Below, piece after piece: positions 8,116 to 17,622 of a stretch of 64,000 nucleotides of DNA. This DNA comes from Cohnella zeiphila (GTDB lineage Bacteria; Bacillota; Bacilli; Paenibacillales; Paenibacillaceae). The notes beneath the pieces were generated by a model. That model saw nothing but the letters and a program-made list of their open reading frames with translations. It ran no database searches and was not told the DNA's origin. The first letter of the stretch is position 1, and the number at the start of each line of letters is the position of its first letter. The stretch is from the NCBI RefSeq assembly GCF_014212055.1, contig NZ_JACJVO010000009.1, positions 496,001 through 560,000 of the forward strand, given 5' to 3'. The position numbers and the translations under genes were made by a program.

Positions 8116-10422
8116 GTGAATGCAGACGATCGGACACGCGTAACGGTTGACATATTCGGAACGCAATATACGCTTGCGGGCCATTCGAGCCCGGATCATA
8201 TGAGAAGGGTCGCTTCGCTGGTAAGCGAGCAGATGAACAAGATCGCGAACGGCTCGCCGCGGCTGGATCTCTCCAAGCTTGGTGTGCTCGCTTCGGTCAA
8301 CATGGCGGACGAGCTGCTCCGTCTCCGTCGGGAGAACGAGCGGCTGCTGCAGGAGGAGACGGAGCGCAAGCGCCTGGCCGAGGAACTGGAGGCCGCCCGC
8401 GAGGAGAGGCTCGCGGAACGGAAGCGCTTGTCCGAGGAACTGGAGACCGCCCGCGAGGATTGGCTCGCGGAGCGGAACCGGCTGCTCGGCGATCTGGAGG
8501 AAGCTGCCCGACGGACCGCTTCCGAGGCGGAAGAACGGCAGCGCAAGCACGACGAGGACCTTCAGGGACTGGTCGCCTCCTGCGAGGAGCGCTTGGCGGC
8601 GGCCGAGCGGAAGCACCAGGACAAGCTGGAAGCGCTGCGGGCCGCGCGGGACGCGGAAATGAGAAAAGCGGAGCAAGATGCCGAGGCGCGGCTTGCCTCT
8701 GTCCGGAGCGAGCTCGAGACATCGAAGGCGGCGCTGGCCGATGCGGTCGCAAGCCATGAGCGGGAGCTGGAGGATTTGATCGCTTCCCACGCCGAAGAGG
8801 TGAGAACGCTCGAGGAAGCGAACGAATCCCAGCTCGAGGAGCTGGCGGCAGAGCAGATCTCCAAGCTGGAAGCCGCGCGTTCGAAAGGCGAGGCGGAATT
8901 GCGGTCGGTTCGGACCGAGCTGGGCGAACGCCTGACCGCGCTGCAGGCGGAAGCCGAGGCGCTTCGGGCGGAGCTGGAAGAGACGAAGGCCGAACGGGAC
9001 GAGTCGGACAGACGGTACATAGAAGAGATCGAGCGTTTGAAGAGCTCCGGCGAGAAGGAGATCGGCCGCCTCGCGGCCGCTCACCGGGAGGAGCTAGAAC
9101 GGCTTGCCGCGTCGCGGGACGAGGAGATCAAGCGGGTCGGCGACCTGCGCGATTCGCAGTTCGAGGAGCTCCAGGCGCGGCATGCGTCCGAGCTCGACGA
9201 GCTGCGGAAGGAGCACGAGGATTACGTGCAGCTGCTCATGGCGTCTCATGCCGAAGAGATCGAAGCCGGCATCGGGACGTACGAGAAAAAAATCCGCGAT
9301 CTGAACGAAGAGCGGGATGCGGCGCTGGAAGAGGAGCGGACGCTGCTGACGAACCGTTCCGAAGCGCTGCTTGGCGAATACTCCCAGCTGCTCGAGAAGA
9401 GGCAGGCGGAGCACGACGCTCATCTGGAGAAGCTGCGCACGGATCACGAAGCGCAGCTGGAGAAGTTGCGATCGGAGCATGAAGCCCAGCTAGAGGCGGC
9501 GCTTGCGGAGCATCGACGAGAAATGTCCGAACGGACCGCGTCGCTCCGGGAAGCGCAGAGCAAGCTGGAGGCGGAGCTCAAGTCGTTGCGGGCGGACAGC
9601 GAACGCTCCTTGGCCGAACAGGACGAGGCGAACCGGGAAAAGCTTCGCAAGCTGGAGTCGGATCTCGAAGCGGAGCGTATTCTGGCGTCGGAAGAGCGGG
9701 ACCGAATGGAGACTGCGCTGGCCGAGTGGGAAGAAAAGGAGAAAGAATGGCGCCTCTCTCGCGAGCGTCTGGAGAGCGAACATGCCCGTCTTGCCGAGAT
9801 CGCGGAGCGTCTGCGAAGCGAGATCGAGGAGCAAGGTCAAGTATGGCAGGAATCCGAGAACGAGGCCGCAAGCCGTTACAAGGCCGAGAGATCGGCTAGA
9901 GAGCGCGCAGAGCGGGAACGGGACGAGCTCAGCCGCCTGCTGGAGGAATTGGCCGAACAGGAGAAGGGCGAGTCGGCTGAGGCCGATCGGATGCGGGAAC
10001 GGCTCGAGCGGTTGGACCGGGAGTGGAGAGAAGCGAAGGCGGAAGCCGGAATGCTGGAGACGAAGCTGGCCGAGCTCGGCGAGGAAGCCGAGCGTCGACG
10101 CCTGGCTGCCGAGTTGGCGGAGCGGGAGCTCGAGGAGATGCGGCTGCAAGTCGCCATCGTGGCGACCGAGGATGCGAAGCTGGTATCCGATCGCGAACAA
10201 GAGCTGACCGAACGGTCGGAAGAACTCGAGGCGTTGAAGCGCGAGCTGGCTGCCCGAAGCGAAGAATGGCAGGGCCAGGCTGAGGAGCAGGCGGAACGGG
10301 CCGAACGGCTGGAGACGGAGCTGCTGTCGGTGCGGCGCGAATTCGAAGCGCTGCAGGAAGAATACGCCAAGCTGCAAAGCGAATACAACGAATGGATCGA
10401 TATGCTCGAAGAAGAAACGTGA
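8116..10422 (+). CDS. ZapA cell-division domain fused to a giant coiled coil
   Basis: The 768-residue product starts with a clear ZapA domain (~1-75: VTVDIFGTQYTLAG, a long helix, then LGVLASVNMADELLRLRREN). ZapA binds and bundles FtsZ and is normally only about 85-110 residues. Here it runs straight into some 690 residues of uninterrupted Glu/Arg/Leu/Ala heptad-like sequence with hardly any proline or glycine. Internal duplications show, for instance near residues 80-130 (KRLAEELEAAREERLAER, then KRLSEELETAREDWLAER). The chosen start is GTG 8116 behind GAGGAGG at 8101-8107; an earlier ATG at 8005 gives an unlikely hydrophobic extension. In Bacillus, zapA also lies just downstream of pheT. 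A terminator follows. Confidence 0.85.
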   Translation: MNADDRTRVTVDIFGTQYTLAGHSSPDHMRRVASLVSEQMNKIANGSPRLDLSKLGVLASVNMADELLRLRRENERLLQEETERKRLAEELEAAREERLAERKRLSEELETAREDWLAERNRLLGDLEEAARRTASEAEERQRKHDEDLQGLVASCEERLAAAERKHQDKLEALRAARDAEMRKAEQDAEARLASVRSELETSKAALADAVASHERELEDLIASHAEEVRTLEEANESQLEELAAEQISKLEAARSKGEAELRSVRTELGERLTALQAEAEALRAELEETKAERDESDRRYIEEIERLKSSGEKEIGRLAAAHREELERLAASRDEEIKRVGDLRDSQFEELQARHASELDELRKEHEDYVQLLMASHAEEIEAGIGTYEKKIRDLNEERDAALEEERTLLTNRSEALLGEYSQLLEKRQAEHDAHLEKLRTDHEAQLEKLRSEHEAQLEAALAEHRREMSERTASLREAQSKLEAELKSLRADSERSLAEQDEANREKLRKLESDLEAERILASEERDRMETALAEWEEKEKEWRLSRERLESEHARLAEIAERLRSEIEEQGQVWQESENEAASRYKAERSARERAERERDELSRLLEELAEQEKGESAEADRMRERLERLDREWREAKAEAGMLETKLAELGEEAERRRLAAELAERELEEMRLQVAIVATEDAKLVSDREQELTERSEELEALKRELAARSEEWQGQAEEQAERAERLETELLSVRREFEALQEEYAKLQSEYNEWIDMLEEET

Positions 10423-10446
10423 GTCCGCGCAAGGACTCCAATCGGA

Positions 10447-10490
10447 AAAGACGGCCATTTTCCTCGCATGCGGGGATCACGGCCGTCTTT
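10447..10490. terminator. Bidirectional terminator between zapA-like gene and cupredoxin
   Basis: A perfect 10-bp stem, AAAGACGGCC (10447-10456) with GGCCGTCTTT (10481-10490), sits between converging genes and can stop transcription from both sides. Confidence 0.85.
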
Positions 10491-10504
10491 ATTATTTCGC
10501 GAAC

Positions 10505-10897
10505 TTACTGGACGATCAGCTTCGCCGTCATGTTCAGGTGTCCGGTGCCGCAAACAATATCGCATTTCATCTCGTATGTACCGGCCTTAAGCGTCACGAT
10601 CTGCGAAGTTTTGGCGTTGCTGAGCTTGACGCCGGCGTCCTTGATCTGCAGGCCGTGGGCTCCTTCTTCGCTAACCAGCTTGATCTCGACCGGCGTGTCC
10701 TTCGGAATCGTATACTCCGTCTTGTCGAACTGCCAATTCGACGCCTTGACGACCAACTGCTCCGAGGCGGCGGTTGCAGCCGGCGCGGACGAATCCGACG
10801 CTGAAGTATTGTTCCCGTTGCTTCCGCTTCCTCCGCACGCCGACAGCGCCAGCGCCAGCGCCGCGGCAGTCAGCAAAATCGCCCATTTTTTGTGCAT
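10505..10897 (-). CDS. CuA-type cupredoxin lipoprotein
   Basis: Small exported lipoprotein of 130 aa. The signal peptide ends in the lipobox LSAC, so Cys21 is lipidated; a Ser/Asn/Ala linker leads to a cupredoxin domain (~46-130). It keeps the full ligand set of a binuclear CuA centre: His81 (GAHGLQ), then C112-x3-C116-x3-H120-x2-M123 (CDIVCGTGHLNM). This resembles the soluble domain of cytochrome oxidase subunit II, but the two subunit II membrane helices are missing. It could carry electrons or deliver copper at the outer face of the membrane. The gene stands alone between two terminators. The family is clear; the physiological partner is unknown. Confidence 0.88.
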   Translation of the reverse strand: MHKKWAILLTAAALALALSACGGSGSNGNNTSASDSSAPAATAASEQLVVKASNWQFDKTEYTIPKDTPVEIKLVSEEGAHGLQIKDAGVKLSNAKTSQIVTLKAGTYEMKCDIVCGTGHLNMTAKLIVQ

Positions 10898-11013
10898 GAC
10901 CCGAATCCCCTCCGGTTTCTCATCTCCGACGGGAACGCGGCCCGTCCGAGCCTAATCATACCATAATGGAAGAGGCTGGGCACGGGGCGGGTTGAGCGGA
11001 CAAACGCGCGGCA

Positions 11014-11040
11014 AGGCCTCCCCTGCTTTAGGGGAGGCCT
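11014..11040 (-). terminator. Hairpin after holin-family gene
   Basis: A perfect 10-bp inverted repeat, AGGCCTCCCC with GGGGAGGCCT, with a 7-base loop lies just past the minus-strand gene. The U-run is weak, so termination is likely but not certain. Confidence 0.55.
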
Positions 11041-11055
11041 GCACGGCGGAGCGGA

Positions 11056-11418
11056 TTAGTCGCGGTCGTGGCTGTGGGCGGCACGGAACGGGTTCGCGAT
11101 CGGGATGAACAGGTCGATAATCCCGATGACGAGCGCGGCCAGAATCGCGCCCAGCCAAGTCGCGTGAACGTGGCCGACAACGAATTGAGCCAGCCAGATC
11201 ACGACCACGCTGACGATAAACCCGACGATGCCTCGTCCGAACGGCGTCACCCGTTTGCCGAAGATGCCTTCGATGATCCATCCCAGAACGGCGATGACCA
11301 CGGCGAGAAGCAGCGCGCTCCAGAAGCCTCCGACCGAGAAGCTGGGAACGATGTAACCGATGATCATCAGCACGATCGCCGATACGACAAAACGAACCAC
11401 ATGACCGAGGAAATTCAT
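11056..11418 (-). CDS. Phage holin family (YvlD-like) membrane protein
   Basis: Membrane protein of 120 aa with four hydrophobic segments (VVRFVVSAIVLMIIGYIVP, FWSALLLAVVIAVLGWII, GIVGFIVSVVVIWLAQFV, WLGAILAALVIGIIDLFIP). This layout is typical of the phage_holin_4_2/YvlD family, which is widespread outside phages and has no settled role. The start at MNFLGHVVRF is set by GGAGGAGAG a few bases upstream; a longer frame reaching 11577 has no ribosome site and reads into the mutS2 promoter. The short C-terminal tail is His-rich (RAAHSHDRD). It diverges from mutS2. Confidence 0.8.
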   Translation of the reverse strand: MNFLGHVVRFVVSAIVLMIIGYIVPSFSVGGFWSALLLAVVIAVLGWIIEGIFGKRVTPFGRGIVGFIVSVVVIWLAQFVVGHVHATWLGAILAALVIGIIDLFIPIANPFRAAHSHDRD

Positions 11419-11512
11419 GCGTTTTCTCTCCTCCAATACCGATTTGGCGTTCCGGTTCTCACCGGTCATGAGCATAGTGTATCCTGTTGCCGCCAGGCTA
11501 TGAGTGGAAGGT

Positions 11513-11541
11513 TTCGCAAGCGGCGGCGCGTAAGCTATAAT
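11513..11541 (+). promoter_or_regulatory. Predicted promoter of mutS2
   Basis: TTCGCA at 11513-11518 and a perfect TATAAT at 11536-11541 are separated by 17 bases. The expected transcript start (~11548) lies after the ATG at 11540, which supports the GTG at 11567 as the translation start. Confidence 0.6.
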
Positions 11542-11566
11542 GGGGAAGAGAGGAGTTGGACCTCGC

Positions 11567-13933
11567 GTGAACGACAAGGCGCTCTACACGCTGGAATACG
11601 ATAAAATCATTTCGCGACTGGCGGAGAAGGCCGCAACTTCCCTCGGCAAAGAAGAAGCCGGGAAGGTGCGGCCCTCCTCCGACCTTGCGGAAGTGAAGCG
11701 CAGGCTGGCCGCGACCGATGAGGCGGTCCGGTCGGTCGCGCTGAAGGGAAGTCCGCCGTTCGGGGGCGTGACCGACGTGCGGCCGGCTTTGGCCCGGGCG
11801 AGGCTGGGCGGCGTCCTCGGACCGTCGGAGCTGATGGATATCGCCGGGCTCATCATGGGCTCGAGGCGAATCCGCAAATATGCCGCCCAAGTGGGCGATG
11901 AGATCGCCATCCCGCTGCTCGCCGACCTCTGCGAGCCGCTTATCGACGCCAAGCCGTTGGAGGACGAAATTCGCCGGTGCATCGACGAACAGGGAGACGT
12001 CATGGACTCCGCGAGCCCGGAACTCGCCTCCATCCGGCGGGAAATCCGCGTCGGGGAAGGCCGGGTGAGGGAGAAGCTTGACTCGATGATTCGTTCGTCT
12101 TCGGTGCAGAAGATGCTCCAGGACGTGCTCATTACGATCCGTGGCGATCGATACGTGATTCCGGTCAAGCAGGAATACCGCTCGCACTTCGGGGGGATCG
12201 TCCACGATCAATCCGGGAGCGGCGCGACGCTGTTCATCGAGCCCGAAGCGATCGTGCAGATGAACAATAAGCTCCGGGAAGCCAAGCTGAAGGAACAAAA
12301 GGAAATCGAGCGCATCCTGCGGCGGCTCAGCGAACTGACCGGAGCTCAGGCGGAGCTGCTGTCGTCAGACGCCGAATCGCTCGGCTATATCGATTTTATT
12401 TTTGCCAAGGCGGCGTTGGCGGATTCGATGTTCGGGACGCTGCCCGCGATGAACGGGGAAGGGAAGCTTCGCTTGAAGCGGGCGCGCCATCCGCTGATCG
12501 ATCCGAAGCAGGTCGTGCCGATCGACCTGGAGATGGGCGAGGACTACTCGGCCATCATCGTCACCGGGCCGAACACCGGCGGGAAGACGGTATCGCTCAA
12601 GACGGTCGGCCTGCTCAGCCTGATGGCGATGACCGGATTGTTCGTGCCGGCCGACGACGGCAGCTCGCTGTGCGTGTTCGACGGCATCTACGCGGACATC
12701 GGCGACGAGCAAAGCATCGAGCAGAGCCTGAGTACCTTTTCGAGCCATATGACGAATTTGATCGGGATGTTGAACCAGGTCACCTCGCGCAGCCTTGTTC
12801 TGCTCGACGAGCTGGGCGCGGGCACCGACCCGGCGGAAGGCTCGGCGCTGGCGATCGCCATTCTCGAGCACCTTCACCGCATCGGCTGCCGCATCGTCGC
12901 GACGACGCATTACAGCGAGCTGAAGGCGTACGCCTATAATCGCGACGGGCTGATCAACGCGAGCATGGAGTTCGATGTGGCGACGCTCCGGCCGACGTAC
13001 CGGCTGCTTGTCGGCGTGCCCGGACGAAGCAACGCGTTCGCGATCGCCGAGCGGCTCGGTCTTCCGAAGGAGATCATCGACCATGCCCGAGGCGAAGTGA
13101 GCGAAGAAGAGCTCAAGGTCGACTCGATGATCGCTTCGCTCGAACGGGATCGCCGCAGCGCCGAATCGGAACGCCAGGCGGCCGAGCGGGTGCGGCGGGA
13201 AGCCGACGAGCTCAGCCGGAAGCTGGAGGAAGAGCGCTTCAAGTTCCAGGAGCAGAAAGCGAAGCTGTTGGAAGAAGCTCGCGAGGAAGCGCGCCAATCG
13301 GTAGCCAAAGCGCGGCGGGAAGCCGAGGAGATCATCTCCGACCTGCGCAAGCTGGCGTTGGAGGAAGGCGCTTCCGTCAAAGAGCACAAGCTGATCGAAG
13401 CCCGGCGGAGGCTGGAGGAATCGGTGCCGGATCCGGTACAGAAGCCGCGCCGCAAAGCCGAAGGCAAGGCGGCGAAGATCGAGCCGGGCGACGAAGTGAA
13501 GGTTTACAGCTTGGGCGGGCAGAAAGGACACGTCGTTGAACTGACTTCCGGCGGCGAGGCGCTCGTGCAGCTGGGGATTCTGAAGATGAAGGTCGCCTTG
13601 TCCGATCTGGAGCCGGCCGGAAAGCAAGCTGGCGCTCCCGCCAAAACGGCCGTCCACGTCGCCACGGTGAAGCGGACGCGGGACGACAACGTCGCCACGG
13701 AGCTCGATCTGCGCGGAACGACGCTCGACGAGGCGCTGGTCGAGACGGACCGTTTTCTCGACGAAGCGTTTTTGGCCAACTTGGGAACGGTTTACCTGAT
13801 TCACGGCAAAGGTACCGGTGCGCTTCGAACCGGCATTCAGGAATATCTGCGCAAGCACAAGCACGTCAAAAGCTTCCGTCTCGGCAACTACGGAGAAGGC
13901 GGAGCCGGCGTGACCGTGGCCGAGCTGGTCTGA
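11567..13933 (+). CDS. mutS2: MutS2 ATPase/Smr nuclease
   Basis: MutS2, 788 aa from the GTG at 11567 (AGGAG at 11551-11555), very near the usual ~785. The MutS core helices come first, then the ABC-type ATPase with Walker A GPNTGGKT (~333-340) and Walker B/D-loop DELGAGTDP (~414-422). A charged coiled coil (~520-640) follows, then a KOW-like segment and a C-terminal Smr domain (LDLRGTTLDEAL near 713, HGKGTGALR near 745). MutS2 suppresses homologous recombination and, in Bacillus, helps resolve collided ribosomes. The ATG at 11540 overlaps the predicted -10 box and is rejected. It heads a series with the DUF350 gene, as in Bacillus. Confidence 0.95.
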   Translation: MNDKALYTLEYDKIISRLAEKAATSLGKEEAGKVRPSSDLAEVKRRLAATDEAVRSVALKGSPPFGGVTDVRPALARARLGGVLGPSELMDIAGLIMGSRRIRKYAAQVGDEIAIPLLADLCEPLIDAKPLEDEIRRCIDEQGDVMDSASPELASIRREIRVGEGRVREKLDSMIRSSSVQKMLQDVLITIRGDRYVIPVKQEYRSHFGGIVHDQSGSGATLFIEPEAIVQMNNKLREAKLKEQKEIERILRRLSELTGAQAELLSSDAESLGYIDFIFAKAALADSMFGTLPAMNGEGKLRLKRARHPLIDPKQVVPIDLEMGEDYSAIIVTGPNTGGKTVSLKTVGLLSLMAMTGLFVPADDGSSLCVFDGIYADIGDEQSIEQSLSTFSSHMTNLIGMLNQVTSRSLVLLDELGAGTDPAEGSALAIAILEHLHRIGCRIVATTHYSELKAYAYNRDGLINASMEFDVATLRPTYRLLVGVPGRSNAFAIAERLGLPKEIIDHARGEVSEEELKVDSMIASLERDRRSAESERQAAERVRREADELSRKLEEERFKFQEQKAKLLEEAREEARQSVAKARREAEEIISDLRKLALEEGASVKEHKLIEARRRLEESVPDPVQKPRRKAEGKAAKIEPGDEVKVYSLGGQKGHVVELTSGGEALVQLGILKMKVALSDLEPAGKQAGAPAKTAVHVATVKRTRDDNVATELDLRGTTLDEALVETDRFLDEAFLANLGTVYLIHGKGTGALRTGIQEYLRKHKHVKSFRLGNYGEGGAGVTVAELV

Positions 13934-13957
13934 TAAGCGGGAGGTGCGGGAGAAGAG

Positions 13958-14389
13958 ATGGAGAACTCCGGTGCGGTCGATTCCTTAATGTCTCATCCGC
14001 TCGCGGCGATGCTGGCCTATTTCTCGGTCGGCGTGTTGATGCTGATCGTCTGCCTGGCTTGCTTCGAATGGGTGACGAAGTACGACTGCTGGGGCGAGAT
14101 CCGCAATGGCAATCTGGCGGTCGCGATGGCGACGGGCGGGAAAATTTTCGGCATATGCAACGTTTTTCGCTTCTCCATCCAGGCGCAGGATTCGATCTAC
14201 GAAAGTCTCCTGTGGGCGTTGATCGGTTTTCTGCTGCTGCTCGTCGGGTACTTTCTGTTCGAGTTCCTGACCCCGGTGTTCCGGATCGACGAGGAGATCG
14301 CCAAGGACAATCGGGCGGTCGGCCTGATCGCCTTGATCCTGTCGGTGTCGCTCTCCTACTTGATCGGGGCGGCGGTAACGTACGGCTAA
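13958..14389 (+). CDS. DUF350 family membrane protein (YshE-like)
   Basis: Integral membrane protein of 143 aa with four hydrophobic segments and the two-fold internal repeat expected of DUF350. Conserved-looking elements are the NGNLAVAMATGG turn after segment 1 and the similar KDNRAVGLIALILSVS in the second half. A GGGAGGTGCGGGAGAAGAG ribosome site precedes ATG. In Bacillus subtilis the DUF350 protein YshE also follows mutS2. The biochemical role of DUF350 is not known. Start and family are secure. Confidence 0.85.
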   Translation: MENSGAVDSLMSHPLAAMLAYFSVGVLMLIVCLACFEWVTKYDCWGEIRNGNLAVAMATGGKIFGICNVFRFSIQAQDSIYESLLWALIGFLLLLVGYFLFEFLTPVFRIDEEIAKDNRAVGLIALILSVSLSYLIGAAVTYG

Positions 14390-14418
14390 TGGAATATGCA
14401 CGCTGCGGAGGTTTGGTC

Positions 14419-14502
14419 ATGAAATATTTGTGGGGTACGTTGTTCGCCTGCGCGATCCTTTTTTTCGCGATCGGGGTCATCTATATGATAAGGGAGGGTT
14501 AA
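14419..14502 (+). CDS. 27-residue single-helix membrane peptide
   Basis: A tiny open frame encoding MKYLWGTLFACAILFFAIGV and seven more residues ending in MIREG. It is a single membrane helix with a positively charged start. It has a good ribosome site (GCGGAGG, 8-base spacer) and its stop codon sits within the ribosome-site region of the next gene, so it looks like a real member of the series. No family is recognised; it could be an accessory subunit of the DUF350 protein or a spurious small frame. Confidence 0.6.
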   Translation: MKYLWGTLFACAILFFAIGVIYMIREG

Positions 14503-14503
14503 C

Positions 14504-15021
14504 ATGGCGGTTATCGTATGCCCTTGGTGCCAGAGCGAAATTCCGCTGGAGGAAGGCCAGGAACCCGATCGTTATTGTCCGGTGTGCGACAATGAGCTGG
14601 GCGGCTACCGGACGATGACGGTCGATATCGACGGGATCGACGAAGAAGATGCCGAGGTCGAGCCGGAGGACGATGACGACGACGAAGCGCTGACCGGCTG
14701 GGAGGAAGACGACGAGCTGCGCGAGAAAAACGAAGCGGTTCTGCTGTACGAAGAGACGGTCGAGAAGCTGCTGGACGAACAGGAGATTGTGCCGGAATGC
14801 CCGCACTGCCGCGAGTATATGCTGGAGGCGGGGGAAACGATCGTCGGGGCGAATTCGTTCCGTCCCCGCTCGCCCGAGCTTCTCGGCGAACCGATGCTCG
14901 TTCCGCCGTTCGCGCTTACGCTGTACGTGTGCCCGTCTTGTTTTGCGGTCACTTATTCGCTGGCCGAGGAAGGCCGCGGCCGGATGGCCCAGAAGCTAAG
15001 CCAAGATTTGGGTGAAGGGCG

Positions 15022-15025
<4 letters not shown>
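14504..15025 (+). CDS. Double zinc-ribbon protein with acidic linker
   Basis: Soluble protein of 173 aa with two zinc-ribbon-like CxxC pairs at each end: CPWC and CPVC near residues 6-28, then CPHC (~98) and CPSC (~143). Between them is a very acidic stretch (EEDAEVEPEDDDDDEA, ~47-63). It may bind nucleic acid, protein or simply zinc; no function is known to me. It starts one base after the tiny membrane gene behind AGGGAGGG, and its stop overlaps the cysK start by four bases (TTGA), so it is coupled to both neighbours. Confidence 0.75.
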
Positions 15026-15939
<914 letters not shown>

Positions 15940-15990
15940 GCTAGAATGAAGAAAAATCATGAGCCTGAAGGCCCGCCGACGCGAAGCATG

Positions 15991-16042
15991 CGCCGCTTTT
16001 TCCCGGAACGATGTTCCGCGAGAAGGCGGCGTTTTGTTTTTG
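15991..16042 (+). terminator. Terminator after cysK
   Basis: Two-stage hairpin, outer CGCCGC (15991-15996) with GCGGCG (16026-16031) and inner GGAAC/GTTCC, followed by TTTTGTTTTTG. Confidence 0.8.
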
Positions 16043-16076
16043 TGGCGGGTTTGCAGGGCCGATTAGGGGGAGCTTT

Positions 16077-16934
16077 ATGAAGAAAGGTAAACCCGGACCG
16101 TCACAAATCGTCGGTCGATCCTCACGACCTAATCTGTTGGCACATTCACCCAATCAGCTGAGTCGTTCGTCCGTCGTTCGTGAGAATGTTCCCAAAGTCC
16201 GAAAATCGGCGACCGCTCGACATGCATCTGGTGCGGAGCTGGCCGCCAATGCCGCTTCCTTTGCTTATCTGCCATTCGAGACAGCACATCCCATATGGCT
16301 CAAAGACCATGTGGCTGCCAGCTCCGGCGAACGCAGAAGAAGACTGGAGGAGGGAGGACACGGCCACGCCGAGAAGGAAATGCTGCGCACGGTTTGGTTG
16401 CCGGCGTTCGGCCATTTGGAGCACCTTCACCCCGAGTTTGAAATCACCGATTTTCAAGGCGGATCCCGATTTATCGATCTGGCCTACATTCGTCCGCCCC
16501 ACCGCGTGGCGATCGAGATCGACGGCTATGGGCCTCATTGGAAGGATGCCTCTCGCCGCCAATTTTGCGACGAACGCGTAAGAGCCGCTCACCTGATCAA
16601 CGACGGCTGGATCGTCATCCGAATCGGATACGATGACCTGAAGGACCGTCCTCGTCTCTGGCAGCAAATTTTGCAGCAGTTGATCGGCAATCTTTATGGA
16701 CAGGTCAGGACTCAAGATGCAGAACTTTATAGCCAGGAGCAGGAAATCCTTCGTCTTGCGGCCAGATTGGAACGAGCAATCAGGATTTCGGATGTTCGAG
16801 CCTTCATGCAATGCGGATACATTGTCGCCAGAAGGCTGATTCGACAATTAGAGGATAAAGAACTTTTACTGCCAGTCGGAGGAGGACTGAGTCGCGCTCA
16901 TTGTTGGGTAATTAAGGGCTCCCAACAGCATTGA
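16077..16934 (+). CDS. DUF559-type nuclease-like protein
   Basis: Protein of 285 aa. Residues ~95-200 look like a Vsr/DUF559 endonuclease fold: FIDLAYI with Asp134, then IEIDG with Glu147 and Asp149, followed by an Arg/Asp helix and a WIVIRIGYDDL strand. This is the D...ExDG form of the PD-(D/E)xK core. The N-terminal ~90 residues are basic and disordered-looking; the C-terminal third is helical. The ATG at 16077 follows AGGGGGAG; a longer frame would read back through the cysK terminator. It stands alone, directly before the 51-bp repeat array. It could be a mobile or defence remnant or a housekeeping nuclease; substrate unknown. Confidence 0.7.
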   Translation: MKKGKPGPSQIVGRSSRPNLLAHSPNQLSRSSVVRENVPKVRKSATARHASGAELAANAASFAYLPFETAHPIWLKDHVAASSGERRRRLEEGGHGHAEKEMLRTVWLPAFGHLEHLHPEFEITDFQGGSRFIDLAYIRPPHRVAIEIDGYGPHWKDASRRQFCDERVRAAHLINDGWIVIRIGYDDLKDRPRLWQQILQQLIGNLYGQVRTQDAELYSQEQEILRLAARLERAIRISDVRAFMQCGYIVARRLIRQLEDKELLLPVGGGLSRAHCWVIKGSQQH

Positions 16935-16976
16935 TAAGCAATGTTGACGATCAACATTTTTCGCGGAGTGTTTCAT

Positions 16977-17249
16977 CTGAAATCAGACCAAATGTCGCCG
17001 AAGCTGCGTACAGGAGCGGAAGTTAGTCTGAAATCAGACCAAATGTCGCCGAAGCTGCGTACAGGAGCGGAAGTTAGTCTGAAATCAGACCAAATGTCGC
17101 CGAAGCTGCGTATAGGAACGGAAGTTAGTCTGAAATCAGAGCAAATATCGTCGAAGCTGCGTACAGGAGCGGAAGTTAGTCTGAAATCAGAGCAAATGTC
17201 GCCGAAGCTGCGTACAGGAGCGGAAGTTAGTCTGAAATCAGCTCAAATG
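16977..17249. repeat. 51-bp tandem repeat array, five full copies plus a partial
   Basis: Units begin at 16977, 17028, 17079, 17130 and 17181, with a partial copy from 17232. The unit starts CTGAAATCAGACCAAATG and ends GCGGAAGTTAGT; the junction GTCTGA-AA-TCAGAC is a perfect dyad. Copies 1 and 2 are identical; the others differ at one or two positions each. Because 51 is a multiple of three, a frame stays open (16941-17285), but every base difference between copies changes the amino acid, so coding is doubtful. No gene is seen from 17250 to 17394. Confidence 0.9.
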
Positions 17250-17394
17250 GTAACTGGACGGTACGACTCAGGGCAAACAACATAAGGCTGAGGGAGGAGC
17301 ATGCGTCAGCAGTCGAGTGCGAATAGATGCATAACAGGACGAACGGGGGGCAAACTACGCTCGTTGCATACCATGGAAAAAGGAGGAACGACTC

Positions 17395-17622
17395 TTGAAT
17401 CTGCTACCGTTGACGGCCAAGGAACTCGAGTATATCGCCGATTCCATGTCGAATGAGGATTTGATGATCAAGCAGTGCACGGCAGGCGCCGCGATCTGCA
17501 CCAACCCGCAAATTCAGCAGGTGCTGAATCATCAGGCGCAGGTACATACGCAGCATTACCAATCGCTGCTGCAATGCCTGCAGATGCATCAATCGCTCGC
17601 GCCGACCCAGCCGCAGTCCTAA
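17395..17622 (+). CDS. Small coat-protein-like protein
   Basis: Protein of 75 aa, mostly helical and rich in Gln, His and Cys (LMIKQCTAGAAICTNPQIQQ), ending in a Pro/Gln tail. It begins at a TTG 9 bases after AGGAGGA. It resembles the short partner that lies beside CotF-like spore coat genes in this group of bacteria, and the next gene is CotF-like, so a sporulation role is likely but inferred. No enzymatic motif. Confidence 0.65.
   Translation: MNLLPLTAKELEYIADSMSNEDLMIKQCTAGAAICTNPQIQQVLNHQAQVHTQHYQSLLQCLQMHQSLAPTQPQS

Noticed and set aside
16977..17249. CRISPR-like array
   Set aside because: The units are directly joined without unique spacers and no cas genes are present.
16941..17285. 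Open frame of 114 codons through the 51-bp repeats
   Set aside because: No ribosome site, all variation between copies is non-synonymous, and the frame stays open simply because the unit is a multiple of three.
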